Origin: Synechococcus sp. SB0662_bin_14
Lineage (GTDB): Bacteria; Cyanobacteriota; Cyanobacteriia; PCC-6307; Cyanobiaceae
Length of the DNA stretch: 64,000 nt
Direction: 5' to 3'
NCBI GenBank assembly: GCA_009840445.1
Contig: VXNS01000082.1
Span: forward strand, 20,124 to 84,123
Position 1 is the stretch's first letter. The number at the start of each line of letters is the position of its first letter. The notes beneath the pieces are model-generated. The model was given only the letters and a program-made list of their open reading frames with translations. It did no database searches and was not told the DNA's origin. Both the position numbers and the translations under genes were made by a program. Positions 37,953 through 49,294 of this stretch are shown piece after piece.

Positions 37953-38153
37953 ATGGCCACCAACAGCAACATGCCGGATCAGGAATCGGGGCAGGTCTCT
38001 GCCCTCATCCAAGCCCTTCAGGAGGACCGCCGCTGGCTGCTGCGCCACCTGGACGAGGGGTGCTGGAGCACGTTCCGCCTGGACCTGGCTGCCCTGGAAC
38101 GGGAGCTGGGCCAACTCCTGGAGCTCTGTGAAGCCCAGGTGGAGTCCGGCTGA
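37953..38153 (+). CDS. Small conserved helical protein
   Basis: Sixty-six residues from ATG 37953, mostly one or two helices: SALIQALQEDRRWLLRHLDE and STFRLDLAALERELGQLLEL. Similar short proteins with a QEDRRWLL core occur in picocyanobacteria as I recall, always as hypothetical. ATG 37905 would add sixteen residues of unlikely sequence. Function unknown. Confidence 0.6.
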   Translation: MATNSNMPDQESGQVSALIQALQEDRRWLLRHLDEGCWSTFRLDLAALERELGQLLELCEAQVESG

Positions 38154-38174
38154 CGGACCAACGGCGCCGAATGG

Positions 38175-38570
38175 TCAGAAGGGAATGTCGTCCTCGGGGT
38201 TGAGATCCGACGTGGAATCCGGCACCAGGGGCTGCGCCGCCGCTGGTATGCCTGTTGGGGGGGACTGCTGGAGCGGATGGAGGCGACTAAGAGTGAGTTC
38301 CGCCTGCTTGTGCATCCCGACGCCGTCGGGACGGGGCGTGCTGCGCATCGTGAGGCGCCCCTCCAGAAGCACCTTCCGGCCCGGTTGGGCCTGCTGCTCC
38401 ATGGTTGTGGCCAGGTCCCGCCAGGCGGTGACCTTCAAGGTGGGCTGTGGGTCACCCTCCCGCAGCGGGTCAAAGCACACCACCATATCCGCCACGGGGA
38501 CCTGGTCCCCCTGGGTGTAACGCAGCTTGGGGGCCTCCTGCACAACGGCTTCCAGAAAGCAATGGTTCAT
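38175..38570 (-). CDS. ssb: Single-stranded DNA-binding protein
   Basis: OB-fold protein that coats single-stranded DNA in replication and repair. From ATG 38570 it has 131 residues: MNHCFLEAVVQEAPKLRYTQ, VADMVVCFDP, LKVTAWRDLATTMEQQ, KVLLEGRLTMRSTPRPDG and the acidic C-terminal tip NPEDDIPF used to bind partner proteins. The frame is open for 17 more codons upstream, unlike the family. An SSB of the picocyanobacterial short type. Confidence 0.88.
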   Translation of the reverse strand: MNHCFLEAVVQEAPKLRYTQGDQVPVADMVVCFDPLREGDPQPTLKVTAWRDLATTMEQQAQPGRKVLLEGRLTMRSTPRPDGVGMHKQAELTLSRLHPLQQSPPTGIPAAAQPLVPDSTSDLNPEDDIPF

Positions 38571-38754
38571 GACGATTGTTCCTCCTTGAAGAACTGGACA
38601 GTGATCTGTGCAACGGGGCAAGCCACCGTTGGCTCAGGTCAAGGGAACACCCACGGATGTGCCCTTGGCGCCAAGGCGCGTGCCTGGTCTCAGGTTTCCC
38701 CTCTGGCGGTGGTTCAACCCTAATTCCTCGATTCTCGTGCCCCGATTCCCTGTG

Positions 38755-39603
38755 ATGGTCCCTCCCTGGAGCCGCCGCGGCTGGATCTGGCTGGTGGCAG
38801 GTACGGAGGACGGCGTCTGGGCAGCCCGGCAATTGCTGGCGCTGGCGGTGCCTGTTCGGGTCCAGGTGGTGAGCCCAAGGGCCTGCCGGGCCTATGGATC
38901 GTTGACCACCAACCCGGCCTTCCAGTGCCGGGCCATGGCCATGGGTCCAGGGGACGTTCACCAGGTGCTGACCGGTCCGGCGCCGCCAGCGCTGGTGGTG
39001 GATGCCACCCATCCCTTTGCCCTGAGGATCACCCGGACGCTCCACACCGCCTGCAGCGCCGTAGCCGTCCCTTACCTGCGCTTCCAGCGTCCTCAACTCC
39101 CACCAGGGGCAGCCACCGTGGTGGACCGCCTGGAGGCGGTGCAGAACTTGGGCCAAGGTTCCTCACTCCTGGCGGCCATCGGCTCCCGCAGCCTGGTGCC
39201 CCTGGTGGGTTGGCACGGGCCGCGGCGCACCGCCGCCCGTATCCTGCCCACGGCAACGGCCCTGCAACAAGCCCTCGCGGCGGGCTTGCCGCCTGAGCGC
39301 ATCGCCCCCCTGCAGCCCATCGGCGCCGGCCATAATGGGGAGACGCACCTGCCTCCCGATCCCGCCACGTCCCTGGAAGCAGCCCTCTGTCGACGCTGGA
39401 CCGTTGACGTGGTGTTGGCGCGCCAATCGGGAGGAACGCCCGAGCGCCAATGGCACCGGGTTTGTGCCGCCTTGGGGGTATCGCTCTGGCTACTGCGGCG
39501 GCCACAGGAGCCTGGCCCCATGGCTGTCTGCACCAGGGAGACCTTGTCCCAACGGGTCCGGGACTGTCTCCGGAAAACGTGGTCGGCGCAGCGGGAGCGG
39601 TGA
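38755..39603 (+). CDS. cobK: Precorrin-6A (cobalt-precorrin-6A) reductase
   Basis: NADPH-dependent reductase of the corrin ring in cobalamin synthesis. Recognisable segments are IWLVAGTEDGVWAARQLLA, VVDATHPFALRITRTLHTAC, VPYLRFQRP and VDVVLARQSGGTPE near the C-terminus. ATG 38755 gives 282 residues; GTG 38737 is possible, and the frame is open much further upstream without family similarity. Makes the cofactor needed by nrdJ. Confidence 0.87.
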   Translation: MVPPWSRRGWIWLVAGTEDGVWAARQLLALAVPVRVQVVSPRACRAYGSLTTNPAFQCRAMAMGPGDVHQVLTGPAPPALVVDATHPFALRITRTLHTACSAVAVPYLRFQRPQLPPGAATVVDRLEAVQNLGQGSSLLAAIGSRSLVPLVGWHGPRRTAARILPTATALQQALAAGLPPERIAPLQPIGAGHNGETHLPPDPATSLEAALCRRWTVDVVLARQSGGTPERQWHRVCAALGVSLWLLRRPQEPGPMAVCTRETLSQRVRDCLRKTWSAQRER

Positions 39604-40140
39604 CTATTCAGGGCTGTAGGGAATCGATGAATGATGGAGATTGATCTTCAAGTCACCATCGACAAGAACGTAGCCAAAGCTGTACTCCGCCTTTGTCTCG
39701 TTACCGTCCGGGTCTGTGAAGTAGTAGTTGCCCATGGCCATCGCGGAAGTGTCGTCGGTGTAGATGTTGTTGTTCTCCCAGCGAACATCGGTCCAGCCCG
39801 AGATCGCGAACCCCTTGTCTTCCGTTCCCTCTTGCCCGATGAAGTAGCTCAGAGCTTCGTTAAACGTCTCACGGAACTGATCTTCCGCGGCCAGGGTCGG
39901 CTTGAACATGACGTTGGTCTCGCCATAGGCATAGAGGTCATCAATGTGTTGCGTCGCACGGGCGGCGTAGTCGCCGCCATCGGCATGAACCTTGGCGATC
40001 GCGACAATGCCCTCGCCCCAGGTCTTCTGCGCATCAATAACAGCCTGTTCAGAGATCGGTTCCGCTGCGGCTGACGTGGCAATGGCGGCAAGGGCGAGGC
40101 CGGAGGCCGCGGTCAGAACACGATGCAGTTGGATCTTCAT
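39604..40140 (-). CDS. Exported protein of alphaproteobacterial type
   Basis: Secreted 178-residue protein with a clean signal peptide (MKIQLHRVLTAASGLALAAI to SAAAEP). The mature part reads like an NTF2/SnoaL-like small fold: KTWGEGIVAIAKVHADGGDY, DDLYAYGETNVMFKPTLAAE, DQFRETFNEALSYFIGQEG, SAMAMGNYYFTDPDGNE and the end INLHHSSIPYSPE. I recall close relatives in alphaproteobacteria, often mislabelled phosphoribosyl-AMP cyclohydrolase; none of that enzyme's metal motifs is present. It interrupts cobK-cutA, which are adjacent in picocyanobacteria as I remember. Likely transferred. Function unknown. Confidence 0.72.
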   Translation of the reverse strand: MKIQLHRVLTAASGLALAAIATSAAAEPISEQAVIDAQKTWGEGIVAIAKVHADGGDYAARATQHIDDLYAYGETNVMFKPTLAAEDQFRETFNEALSYFIGQEGTEDKGFAISGWTDVRWENNNIYTDDTSAMAMGNYYFTDPDGNETKAEYSFGYVLVDGDLKINLHHSSIPYSPE

Positions 40141-40199
40141 GAAGGGTTTCCTCTCTTTCTCGGGATCCCCGAGATCGCGGGTAAAGGAGTCCGGCTACA

Positions 40200-40415
40200 C
40201 TAGTTGCTTCGCGCAGCCACGTCAATGGCCGCGAACCGTCGCGCCAAGCGGGCGGGCGGAATGACGCTGGACCCGTCGTTGAACACACCCGACGCCGGTG
40301 GCGCTAACGGCCCCGCAAGGTCCGGTTGATCCGCCAGGGCCATATCAAACGCCGCCAACGTGAAATCCAGCTTGGCGTCTTCTGGCGGCCATGATGTTGG
40401 GCAACCGCCTTCCAA
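40200..40415 (-). CDS. Doubtful small ORF
   Basis: Seventy-one codons with no recognised family. The second half (LAGPLAPPASGVFNDGSSVI, PARLARRFAAIDVAARSN) reads protein-like, but the start lies 2 bases from the cutA start on the other strand, leaving no promoter space. May be a leftover of the sequence transferred with the neighbouring exported protein. Confidence 0.2.
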   Translation of the reverse strand: MEGGCPTSWPPEDAKLDFTLAAFDMALADQPDLAGPLAPPASGVFNDGSSVIPPARLARRFAAIDVAARSN

Positions 40416-40417
40416 CC

Positions 40418-40729
40418 ATGCGCTTGGTGCTCACCACCTGCGTCGATCAGGCCAGCGCTGATCAATTGGCCCGCCACCTGCTGGAGCAACGTCTCGCGGC
40501 CTGCGTCAGCCTGCTGCCCACCACCTCCTACTACCACTGGCAGGGGGAACTCCAGCACGAGCGGGAAGTGCAACTGGTCATCAAGACCAGCGCCGACCAA
40601 CTGTCCAATCTGCTGGAGACGCTAACCCGTCACCACAGCTACGAGGTGCCCGAGCTCGTGGTGCTGGAGGCCAGTGCTGCCGGACCCTATGGCGCCTGGC
40701 TGCGGAATACGGTGGGGATCCCCCCCTGA
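40418..40729 (+). CDS. cutA: Divalent cation tolerance protein CutA
   Basis: Small trimeric protein of the PII-like fold. MRLVLTTCVDQASADQLARH, LAACVSLLPTTSYYHWQGEL, EVQLVIKTSADQLSNLLETL and the end HHSYEVPELVVLEASAAGP, then YGAWL, are diagnostic. ATG 40418 gives 103 residues; ATG 40391 would add nine. The name comes from copper tolerance in E. coli; the actual role is unclear. Confidence 0.94.
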   Translation: MRLVLTTCVDQASADQLARHLLEQRLAACVSLLPTTSYYHWQGELQHEREVQLVIKTSADQLSNLLETLTRHHSYEVPELVVLEASAAGPYGAWLRNTVGIPP

Positions 40730-40756
40730 TGCCTAAGCCTGCCCATGCCACTGCCC

Positions 40757-43143
<2,387 letters not shown>

Positions 43144-43180
43144 TTATTGGGGATCTCAGGGCATGGCCACTCCAGGGGCT

Positions 43181-43582
43181 TCAAGCGCCACGCACCACGC
43201 TCAACTCGGCCACCTTCCACTCTTTTTGGAGACGGTTGCGAAGTTTCTCGGGAACGGGACGGTTCTCGAAGTTGGCGTAGTGGCCGGCCAGGCCGTTGAC
43301 GGCGGTCTGCATGGTGGTGAACGAGCCGAGCGCCTTGACGCGGGGATCGCGGCGGTAGCGGGAGATGTAATCGTTCATCAGGTCACGGCTCTCGCGCTCC
43401 ACTTGCCGGTAGCCGGGGTCCTCCACGGAAACCTCCACCGCTTGACGCAACTCCGCGATCACCGCGATGGTGTCGTCCACGTAGTTGCCGGTGAGGCCAT
43501 GGACATCTGCGCCGCTGCAACCTGCCAAGGTGACCACCATGGCCAGCAGCGCGGCAACAAGACGTAAAACAACTTTGGCCAT
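43181..43582 (-). CDS. psb27: Photosystem II assembly lipoprotein Psb27
   Basis: Lumenal lipoprotein bound to CP43 during photosystem II assembly and repair. Signal peptide MAKVVLRLVAALLAMVVTLA with lipobox LAGC (Cys22), then the four-helix domain: GLTGNYVDDTIAVIAELRQA, SRDLMNDYISRYRRDPRV and SFTTMQTAVNGLAGHYANF-ENRPVPEKLRNRLQKEW in pieces. Length 133 residues. Between purA and proS on the same strand. Confidence 0.95.
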   Translation of the reverse strand: MAKVVLRLVAALLAMVVTLAGCSGADVHGLTGNYVDDTIAVIAELRQAVEVSVEDPGYRQVERESRDLMNDYISRYRRDPRVKALGSFTTMQTAVNGLAGHYANFENRPVPEKLRNRLQKEWKVAELSVVRGA

Positions 43583-43616
43583 GGCGACAAACGGGTGTGC
43601 TGACAGTCAGGGCAGT

Positions 43617-45434
43617 CTAAACCCCTGTCTCCGGCAAGCCCCCCCGCCGTTGCCGCTGCAACTGGGGAACGAGATGGGGCAGGAGTTGGGAGGCGTTCAT
43701 TTGCAGAACGTCTTTTGCAGAGCGCGCCTTGAGTTCAACGTGACCGCGGGTCGCATTCCGTCCCACCACCACTCGCCAGGAAATTCCCAACAGGTCGGCA
43801 TCTTTAAACTTCACACCGGCCCGCTCCATGCGGTCATCCAGGAGCACGTCCACCCCGGCAGCCCGCAACTCTCCATAAAGCTGCTCAGCCAGCCGACACT
43901 GCTCCTGTTCCTCCCCGTTGGCCACGGTGATGACCACCTCGAAGGGAGCAATGCTCACGGGCCAGATCATGCCGTTATCGTCATGATTTTGCTCCACGAC
44001 CGCCTGGGCCAACCGTGAGACGCCAATGCCGTAGCACCCCATCCACATGGGTTCGGCGCCTCCACCTTCGGTATTGAAGCAGGCCTGCAAGGCGCTGGAG
44101 TACTTGCGCCCAAGCTGGAAGATGTGCCCCACCTCGATGCCCCGGGTTGCCGTCAAGACGGTCTTGGGATCATGGCAGCAGCGGTCCCCGGGCTGGGCAG
44201 AGCGCACGTCCGCCCTGGTGAAGGACAATCCCAATGCAGGCCAGCCCGGCACCCGGCGGTGCTGGTCCGGCACGTTCGCCCCACAGACGAAGCCGGCCAG
44301 ATCCGCAGCCGTGGAATCCACGATCCGTAGAAACCCGCCCACCAAGTCGGGGACGCCTTGGATGGCGCCGTCGCTCAGGTCGGGGCCGAGAAATCCCACA
44401 GGCAACTGCACCCCACGGGCCTGGAGGGTGTCCACGTCCAGCCGCTCCAGCGCCAGGACGGCGCCCCGCTCTGCCAACATGCGGCCCAGGGTGTTGGTGA
44501 GCTTGACGATATTCACCTCCTGGTCCCCGCGGAGCACCGTCAGCACCGGCTGGTCCGGGCCATCGGCAAAGCAGGCCCGATGCAGGAGCACCTTCAACGT
44601 TTGGGTGGGGTCCAGATGGTGGGCAGCGCAGACAGCCTCGATGGTGGCCTGCCCTGGCGTGGCAAAGCACTGGTCAGCAGCGACCTTGAGGGGCACCGCC
44701 GGAGGCGGAAGAGACTGGGCCCGCTCCTGGTTGGCGGCGTAACTGCCGTCAGCGCTGCTCAGCACCAGGTCTTCACCAGCATCCGCAACGGCCATAAACT
44801 CCTGGCTGGCGGCGCCGCCGATGGCGCCGCTGTCCGCCTGAACCGCCAACACCTTGAGCCCACAGCGGGCAAAGATGCGGCGATAGGCCTGATCCATGCA
44901 GCCGTAGTAGCGCCGCAGATCCTCCTCGTCGGCATGGAAGGAGTAGGCGTCTTTCATGATGAATTCCCGCCCCCGCATCAGCCCGAACCGGGGCCGGATT
45001 TCATCCCTGAACTTGGTTTGCAGTTGATAGAGGGAGACGGGCAACTGCCGGTAGGAGCGAATCAGATCGGCGGCGAGGGACGTGACCACCTCTTCATGGG
45101 TTGGCCCCAGGCCCAGTTCTCGGCCCTGACGATCCGTCAGGCTGAACATGATCCCTTCGCCGGCCGTATAGGTGTCCCAGCGGCCGGACCGGCGCCAAAG
45201 CTCGGCAGGCTGCAGGGCGGGCAAGCCCAACTCAAGGGCACCTGTGGCATCCATCTCTTCACGAATGATGGCCTCCACCTTGCGCAGCACCCGCCACATC
45301 AACGGCATGTAGGCATAGATCCCGGAAGCAACCCGTCGGATGAATCCACTCCTCACCAGCCATTGGTGGGAGGGAATTTCCGCTTCGGCTGGAGGCTCGC
45401 GAAGGGTGACCAGGAGAAGGTCTTGGGCCCGCAT
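43617..45434 (-). CDS. proS: Prolyl-tRNA synthetase
   Basis: Charges tRNA-Pro. The bacterial-type class II enzyme has an inserted editing domain. MRAQDLLLVTLREPPAEAEI at ATG 45434 is the normal beginning; then GIYAYMPLMWRVLRKVEAII, LGPTHEEVVTSLAADLIRSY (motif 2 region), RPRFGLMRGREFIMKDAYSF, the editing insertion about 230-390, and GCYGIGVSRLAQAVVEQNHD. 605 residues. The frame is open 53 codons further upstream, into the neighbouring promoter region. Confidence 0.96.
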   Translation of the reverse strand: MRAQDLLLVTLREPPAEAEIPSHQWLVRSGFIRRVASGIYAYMPLMWRVLRKVEAIIREEMDATGALELGLPALQPAELWRRSGRWDTYTAGEGIMFSLTDRQGRELGLGPTHEEVVTSLAADLIRSYRQLPVSLYQLQTKFRDEIRPRFGLMRGREFIMKDAYSFHADEEDLRRYYGCMDQAYRRIFARCGLKVLAVQADSGAIGGAASQEFMAVADAGEDLVLSSADGSYAANQERAQSLPPPAVPLKVAADQCFATPGQATIEAVCAAHHLDPTQTLKVLLHRACFADGPDQPVLTVLRGDQEVNIVKLTNTLGRMLAERGAVLALERLDVDTLQARGVQLPVGFLGPDLSDGAIQGVPDLVGGFLRIVDSTAADLAGFVCGANVPDQHRRVPGWPALGLSFTRADVRSAQPGDRCCHDPKTVLTATRGIEVGHIFQLGRKYSSALQACFNTEGGGAEPMWMGCYGIGVSRLAQAVVEQNHDDNGMIWPVSIAPFEVVITVANGEEQEQCRLAEQLYGELRAAGVDVLLDDRMERAGVKFKDADLLGISWRVVVGRNATRGHVELKARSAKDVLQMNASQLLPHLVPQLQRQRRGGLPETGV

Positions 45435-45562
45435 GGACGACCGAAAGAGACAGGGTTGGATGCCTAAGCGTAAGGGTTGGCTGCCGCTCCCCAGGGGAAG
45501 CAAGGCTGCACAGCCGGTTATACTGTTGGCCCTTTGAGACGCATTCGTCCAATTCCGGTCCC

Positions 45563-45931
45563 ATGGCTGCTGCCCCTCCGTCCTCGGACGCACTGATGAG
45601 CATTGAGGACGTTCAGGACTGCCTGAACCGTTCCCGCGCCTCTATCTACCGCTATGCCAACACGGACCCCCATGTTCTGAATCCGCCTTTCGATTTGCGT
45701 AGTCTGAACGCTGAATTCCGCCAGGATTACAAAGACCCGCTCCTGTTTCACCCCCAGGAAGTGGCCCGCTTTGCCCGAGACGTCTTGCGAATTAAAGGGG
45801 TGAACGTGACGGTTCTCAATGCTCCCCCAACCGCCACCGAAGCGTTGCTTGCCGAAATGCTGGCCGAGTTGCGCCAGATTCGCCTGGCCCTCACCCGGGA
45901 ATCGCCCGGCGAAGGCCCATCACTCCACTAG
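45563..45931 (+). CDS. Conserved cyanobacterial HTH-like protein
   Basis: 122-residue protein whose first half (MSIEDVQDCLNRSRASIYRY) looks like a small helix-turn-helix as in excisionase or MerR-type proteins, followed by PLLFHPQEVARFARDVLRIK and a C-terminal helical tail LLAEMLAELRQIRLAL. Similar proteins are common next to proS in marine picocyanobacteria as I recall. ATG 45563 or ATG 45596. Divergent from proS. Role unknown; possibly DNA binding. Confidence 0.72.
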   Translation: MAAAPPSSDALMSIEDVQDCLNRSRASIYRYANTDPHVLNPPFDLRSLNAEFRQDYKDPLLFHPQEVARFARDVLRIKGVNVTVLNAPPTATEALLAEMLAELRQIRLALTRESPGEGPSLH

Positions 45932-45961
45932 GGTAATAAAAATAACAATACAAGTTTAACA

Positions 45962-45976
45962 AGATAACTTTTATCT
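45962..45976. promoter_or_regulatory. AGATAA-ctt-TTATCT palindrome upstream of irpA-like gene
   Basis: Perfect 6-3-6 inverted repeat in an AT-rich stretch, 135 bases before the imelysin start. GATAA/TTATC half-sites resemble Fur box elements, and the downstream genes are iron-related. Binding is inferred. Confidence 0.5.
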
Positions 45977-46110
45977 GTGCTGAAACCAGCTCGGTAGAGT
46001 CTGATTAGACCAGGGCCAACTGCAAGATGCGAGAAGAATCGTTGGGGTAGTCGGGTGATGTCTGAATCATCTCTGCATCTTTGAACTACCAAAATCTTAA
46101 CAGGTCCCTA

Positions 46111-47133
46111 ATGACTGAACTTCGTCCTTTTGTCTCCAAGGCTTCGCTGGCGCTGACGGCAGGCCTGCTTGTGGTTGGCTGTGCTCAAAAGCCGCCCGCC
46201 GACCCTGCCCAGGACGCTACGCCTTCCGAGGTGAGCCGCACGTTTGTCGAGGACCTGGTTTTACCCTCCTACACTGCTCTGGCCGAGGAGAGTCATGGCC
46301 TGAAGGAGGCACTCCAGGCGCTGGCAAATGAACCGACCGAGGAACACCTGGCCGCAGCCCGTCAGCAATGGAGTGAAGCGCGACCACTCTGGGAAGTAAC
46401 GGAAAGCTGGGCCTTTGGTCCTGCGGAAACAGAGGGCTTGGACGGGGATCTTGACGACTGGCCCGTGAGTGTGCTGGAACTGGAGCAGGCGTTCGCGACG
46501 GATCCCTTCACGGCAGACACCTTCTCCCAGCTTGGCACCACGTCGATCGGCTTCCATGGCATTGAGTTTGTCCTCTACGGCGACGACAATGCTTGGCCCA
46601 CGGCTGCGGACCTCACACCCCAGCAGACCAGCTATCTCGCCTTGGCTGGAGACGCCTTCCACGACACCGCCGACAAGTTGCTGAATAGTTGGACGGGGAC
46701 CAATGGCTTTGGCGCCACGCTGACGAGCAACCCTGAAGGTACGGTCCTGGAAATGATTCAAGGCGCCATCGGAACCTTGGAAGAGGTGCATCTGGAGAAG
46801 CTGGGGGCTGTTCTGGAGGAGGGTCCGGAGGACCTGGAAAGCCGCTTCAGTGGCACCACCAATACCGACATCATGTTCAACGTTTCCGGCGCGCAGAGCG
46901 TGTTCGAAGACACGGGCCTGAAACAGTTGCTGGCGGCCAAGGATGCTGACCTGGCCCAACAACTCTCAGATGCTCTGGCCATGAGCGTTTCTGCCGCCGA
47001 GGCCATGCCTTCCATGCTGAGCCAGCGCCTGGACGATCCCGCAGTCAGACAGTCCATGGAAGCCGCTATTGAAGCCACGGAATCCGCATTCAACTTGATG
47101 ACCCAGGCCCTTGAAGCACTGGACAGCTTTTGA
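46111..47133 (+). CDS. irpA: Imelysin-family iron-regulated lipoprotein (IrpA-like)
   Basis: Exported protein of the imelysin/M75 family, involved in iron acquisition in cyanobacteria (IrpA) and other bacteria. From ATG 46111 it has 340 residues: a lipoprotein signal ending VVGC, then helical repeats with ARQQWSEARPLWEVTESWAF and the signature TTSIGFHGIEFVLYG, containing the GxHxxE motif. The second repeat (LEMIQGAIGTLEEVHLEKLG, DAEAMPSML-like) follows. Forms a likely operon with the di-heme gene 49 bases downstream. TTG 46081 is a weaker start. Confidence 0.88.
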   Translation: MTELRPFVSKASLALTAGLLVVGCAQKPPADPAQDATPSEVSRTFVEDLVLPSYTALAEESHGLKEALQALANEPTEEHLAAARQQWSEARPLWEVTESWAFGPAETEGLDGDLDDWPVSVLELEQAFATDPFTADTFSQLGTTSIGFHGIEFVLYGDDNAWPTAADLTPQQTSYLALAGDAFHDTADKLLNSWTGTNGFGATLTSNPEGTVLEMIQGAIGTLEEVHLEKLGAVLEEGPEDLESRFSGTTNTDIMFNVSGAQSVFEDTGLKQLLAAKDADLAQQLSDALAMSVSAAEAMPSMLSQRLDDPAVRQSMEAAIEATESAFNLMTQALEALDSF

Positions 47134-47182
47134 AGCGCCGGGCTGAAATCTCCACCGAAATCCCTATTCCAAACGAAAACCC

Positions 47183-48538
47183 ATGAGACCTGTGACCATG
47201 ACAGGGGCGGTGCGTCGCCCGCTCCTGGTCCTGGCCAGTGTAGTGCTGGTGGCGCTGCTGGTGGTGGTGCAACATCCATCATTAGCGGTCGATTCCCAGC
47301 TTGCTGCCGGTGCCTTGACAGTCTTCAATCGCACTTCAGCGGCGTTCGAGAAGCCGGCGTCAAACCTGACGCCGGAGGAGATTGCCCGCCATGATGTTGG
47401 CGATCCCCTCTTTGAGCGGAGCCATATCCCTCTGGCCACCCACCAGGATGCGGGCTTGGGTCCCTTGTTTAACGCCAATTCCTGCGTGGCCTGCCATGTG
47501 CGCAACGGCCGTGGCGCCCCTGTTCCCGGAGTCTCTCTGGTGCGGGTGGCGCTGCAAGAGGCCGGTGGTACAACGCCTGTACCCGACTGGGAATGGCAAG
47601 TTCAGGATCACGCAATTTTTGGTCACCAGCCGGAGGCCACCATGGACCTCACATGGCACGAGGAACCCCAGGCAAGTGATGAACCGCCCCTGCAAAAGGT
47701 TCATGTGGGCTTGATTCGCCCCAATGGCGAGGCGGTGGCGGATTCCGAGATGAACCGCTCCCTGCGAACGGCGCCCCCCCTCATTGGCTTGGGTCTCCTG
47801 GAAGCCGTTCCGGACCAGGCCATCCTCAGCCATGCGGATCCCGACGATCAGGATGGTGACGGTATTTCCGGTCGTGCCGTTGTTCTGAGAGATGAGCATG
47901 GTCAGCAGACCCTTGGGCGTTTTGGTTGGAAAGCGGGGACAGCCACCGTGCAGGAGCAGACGGCTGAGGCCTACCTCAACGACATGGGGCTGACCACGGC
48001 AGCCGATCCGGAGACCAACAGGACGGCTGAAGGGCAGCCCGCCGACATAACTCAGGATGAATTGACAGCGGTGACCTTTTACAGCCAGAGCCTTGGGGCC
48101 CCCGCCGCCAAGCGTCGTGGACAGGATCCGCTGGTATCCAAAGGCAGTGCATTGTTTGGAGACTTGCACTGCGCCACCTGCCATGTGCCCAGCCATGAAA
48201 CCAGCACCGATCCCAACGCCGTGGTGGCGGCCATCCGCAGTCAAACCATCTGGCCTTACACAGACTTGTTGGTGCATGACATGGGGTCTGGCCTGGATGA
48301 TGGTGTGGCGGAGCATGGTTACACCAGTTCAGCGGAGTGGCGTACAGCACCTCTCTGGGGCCTGGGACTGACCCACCGGGTGAACGGCAAGGCTGGCTAT
48401 CTCCACGACGGGCGGGCCCGCACCGTGGATGAGGCCATCCGCTGGCATGGGGGTGAAGCCGAGGGCGCCAAGGAGAACTACCTGGCCCTGGCCCCCAGGG
48501 ATCGTCAAAGCCTCCTGGATTGGCTCCAGGGGTTGTAG
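47183..48538 (+). CDS. irpB: Exported di-heme oxidoreductase, DUF1111 (IrpB-like)
   Basis: Secreted c-type cytochrome related to MauG/cytochrome c peroxidases. The signal segment (LLVLASVVLVALLVVVQHPS) is followed by two heme sites, CVACH in NSCVACHVRNGRGAP and CATCH in DLHCATCHVPSHE. DPDDQDGDGISGRAVVL resembles a calcium-binding loop, and TAPLWGLGLTHRVNGKAGYL plus HDGRARTVDEAI close the family domain. 451 residues. In cyanobacteria the imelysin gene irpA and a cytochrome-like irpB are iron-regulated partners; probable role is redox work during iron uptake. Confidence 0.85.
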   Translation: MRPVTMTGAVRRPLLVLASVVLVALLVVVQHPSLAVDSQLAAGALTVFNRTSAAFEKPASNLTPEEIARHDVGDPLFERSHIPLATHQDAGLGPLFNANSCVACHVRNGRGAPVPGVSLVRVALQEAGGTTPVPDWEWQVQDHAIFGHQPEATMDLTWHEEPQASDEPPLQKVHVGLIRPNGEAVADSEMNRSLRTAPPLIGLGLLEAVPDQAILSHADPDDQDGDGISGRAVVLRDEHGQQTLGRFGWKAGTATVQEQTAEAYLNDMGLTTAADPETNRTAEGQPADITQDELTAVTFYSQSLGAPAAKRRGQDPLVSKGSALFGDLHCATCHVPSHETSTDPNAVVAAIRSQTIWPYTDLLVHDMGSGLDDGVAEHGYTSSAEWRTAPLWGLGLTHRVNGKAGYLHDGRARTVDEAIRWHGGEAEGAKENYLALAPRDRQSLLDWLQGL

Positions 48539-48580
48539 GCCGGCGCCAACCGACGTTCCCACCCCCCTGCAACACTCTTC

Positions 48581-48619
48581 TTGAGAACCAATCTCTATAA
48601 TTCTCTTTTAATTGAGAAT
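48581..48619. promoter_or_regulatory. Repeat cluster upstream of Crp-type regulator
   Basis: ATTCTC and GAGAAT flank TTTTAATT at 48600-48619. TTGAGAA occurs at 48581 and 48612, 31 bases apart, about three helical turns. It lies in the AT-rich gap between irpB and the regulator; likely operator or autoregulatory site. Confidence 0.5.
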
Positions 48620-48663
48620 CCCTTGCAATAAATCAGGGGTTGCCCCTAAGCTTCAGGTCTTGG

Positions 48664-49284
48664 ATGATTCCTGCGCTTGTGACGACTCTTTCCCCCCTGT
48701 ATCGACCCATGCCGAAAACCCCTCGGGGGGTCATCCGCATGCCTGCTGGACAAACGGTTCTCCTTGATCCTGTGAGCGCCGGCGAGTCCAGACAGATTGA
48801 GGTTCTTGACGGTGTTGGCCGTGTACTCTGTCCCTGTGAAGAAACCCAGGGCATGACCCTGGCGTTCCTGCAGCAGAACGACCGCATTACAACGGACCGT
48901 CTGTGTAGTGAAGGGGTGTGCATTGAGGCCCTCACCAGCCTCAACTTCGTGGTTCATCCGGAAAGCAGTGACCTGGGCATCTGCACGGTGAATGAATGGA
49001 CCCTGCAACTGCTGCGGATCCGCCACTTCAAGACCGCCGAATTGCGGCTTCAAGCCCTCTTTGGTTTGCTGGTGTCACGGCTGGGGCGGCGCTGTGGGGA
49101 CTGGTGTACCCTTTCGTTTCGTCTGAGCCATGAGCGCATTGCGGAACTCATCGGCACCACTCGGGTGACCACCACCCGCTTGATCAGCAAGGCGCGGCAG
49201 GCCCACCTCCTGGAAGTGGATTCGGGTCCTGGCACAAGGGTCTCCCCCCATCTTCTGTCTTTGGTCCAGGAGGCCGCCGGCTAA
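48664..49284 (+). CDS. Crp/Fnr-family transcriptional regulator
   Basis: About 206 residues from ATG 48664 (ATG 48709 or TTG 48640 also possible). Residues to about 110 form the beta-roll sensor domain (VGRVLCPCEETQGMTLAFL, QQNDRITTDRL). The C-terminal winged helix reads LVSRLGRRCGDWCTLSFRLS, HERIAELIGTTRVTTTRLIS and KARQAHLLE, with TTRVTTTRLISK as the recognition helix. Two close cysteines in the sensor (CPCEE) and others (CSEGVC) could bind metal or sense redox. Placed between iron-uptake genes and ferritin; regulates them presumably. Confidence 0.85.
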   Translation: MIPALVTTLSPLYRPMPKTPRGVIRMPAGQTVLLDPVSAGESRQIEVLDGVGRVLCPCEETQGMTLAFLQQNDRITTDRLCSEGVCIEALTSLNFVVHPESSDLGICTVNEWTLQLLRIRHFKTAELRLQALFGLLVSRLGRRCGDWCTLSFRLSHERIAELIGTTRVTTTRLISKARQAHLLEVDSGPGTRVSPHLLSLVQEAAG

Positions 49285-49294
49285 CCTCCTTCCC

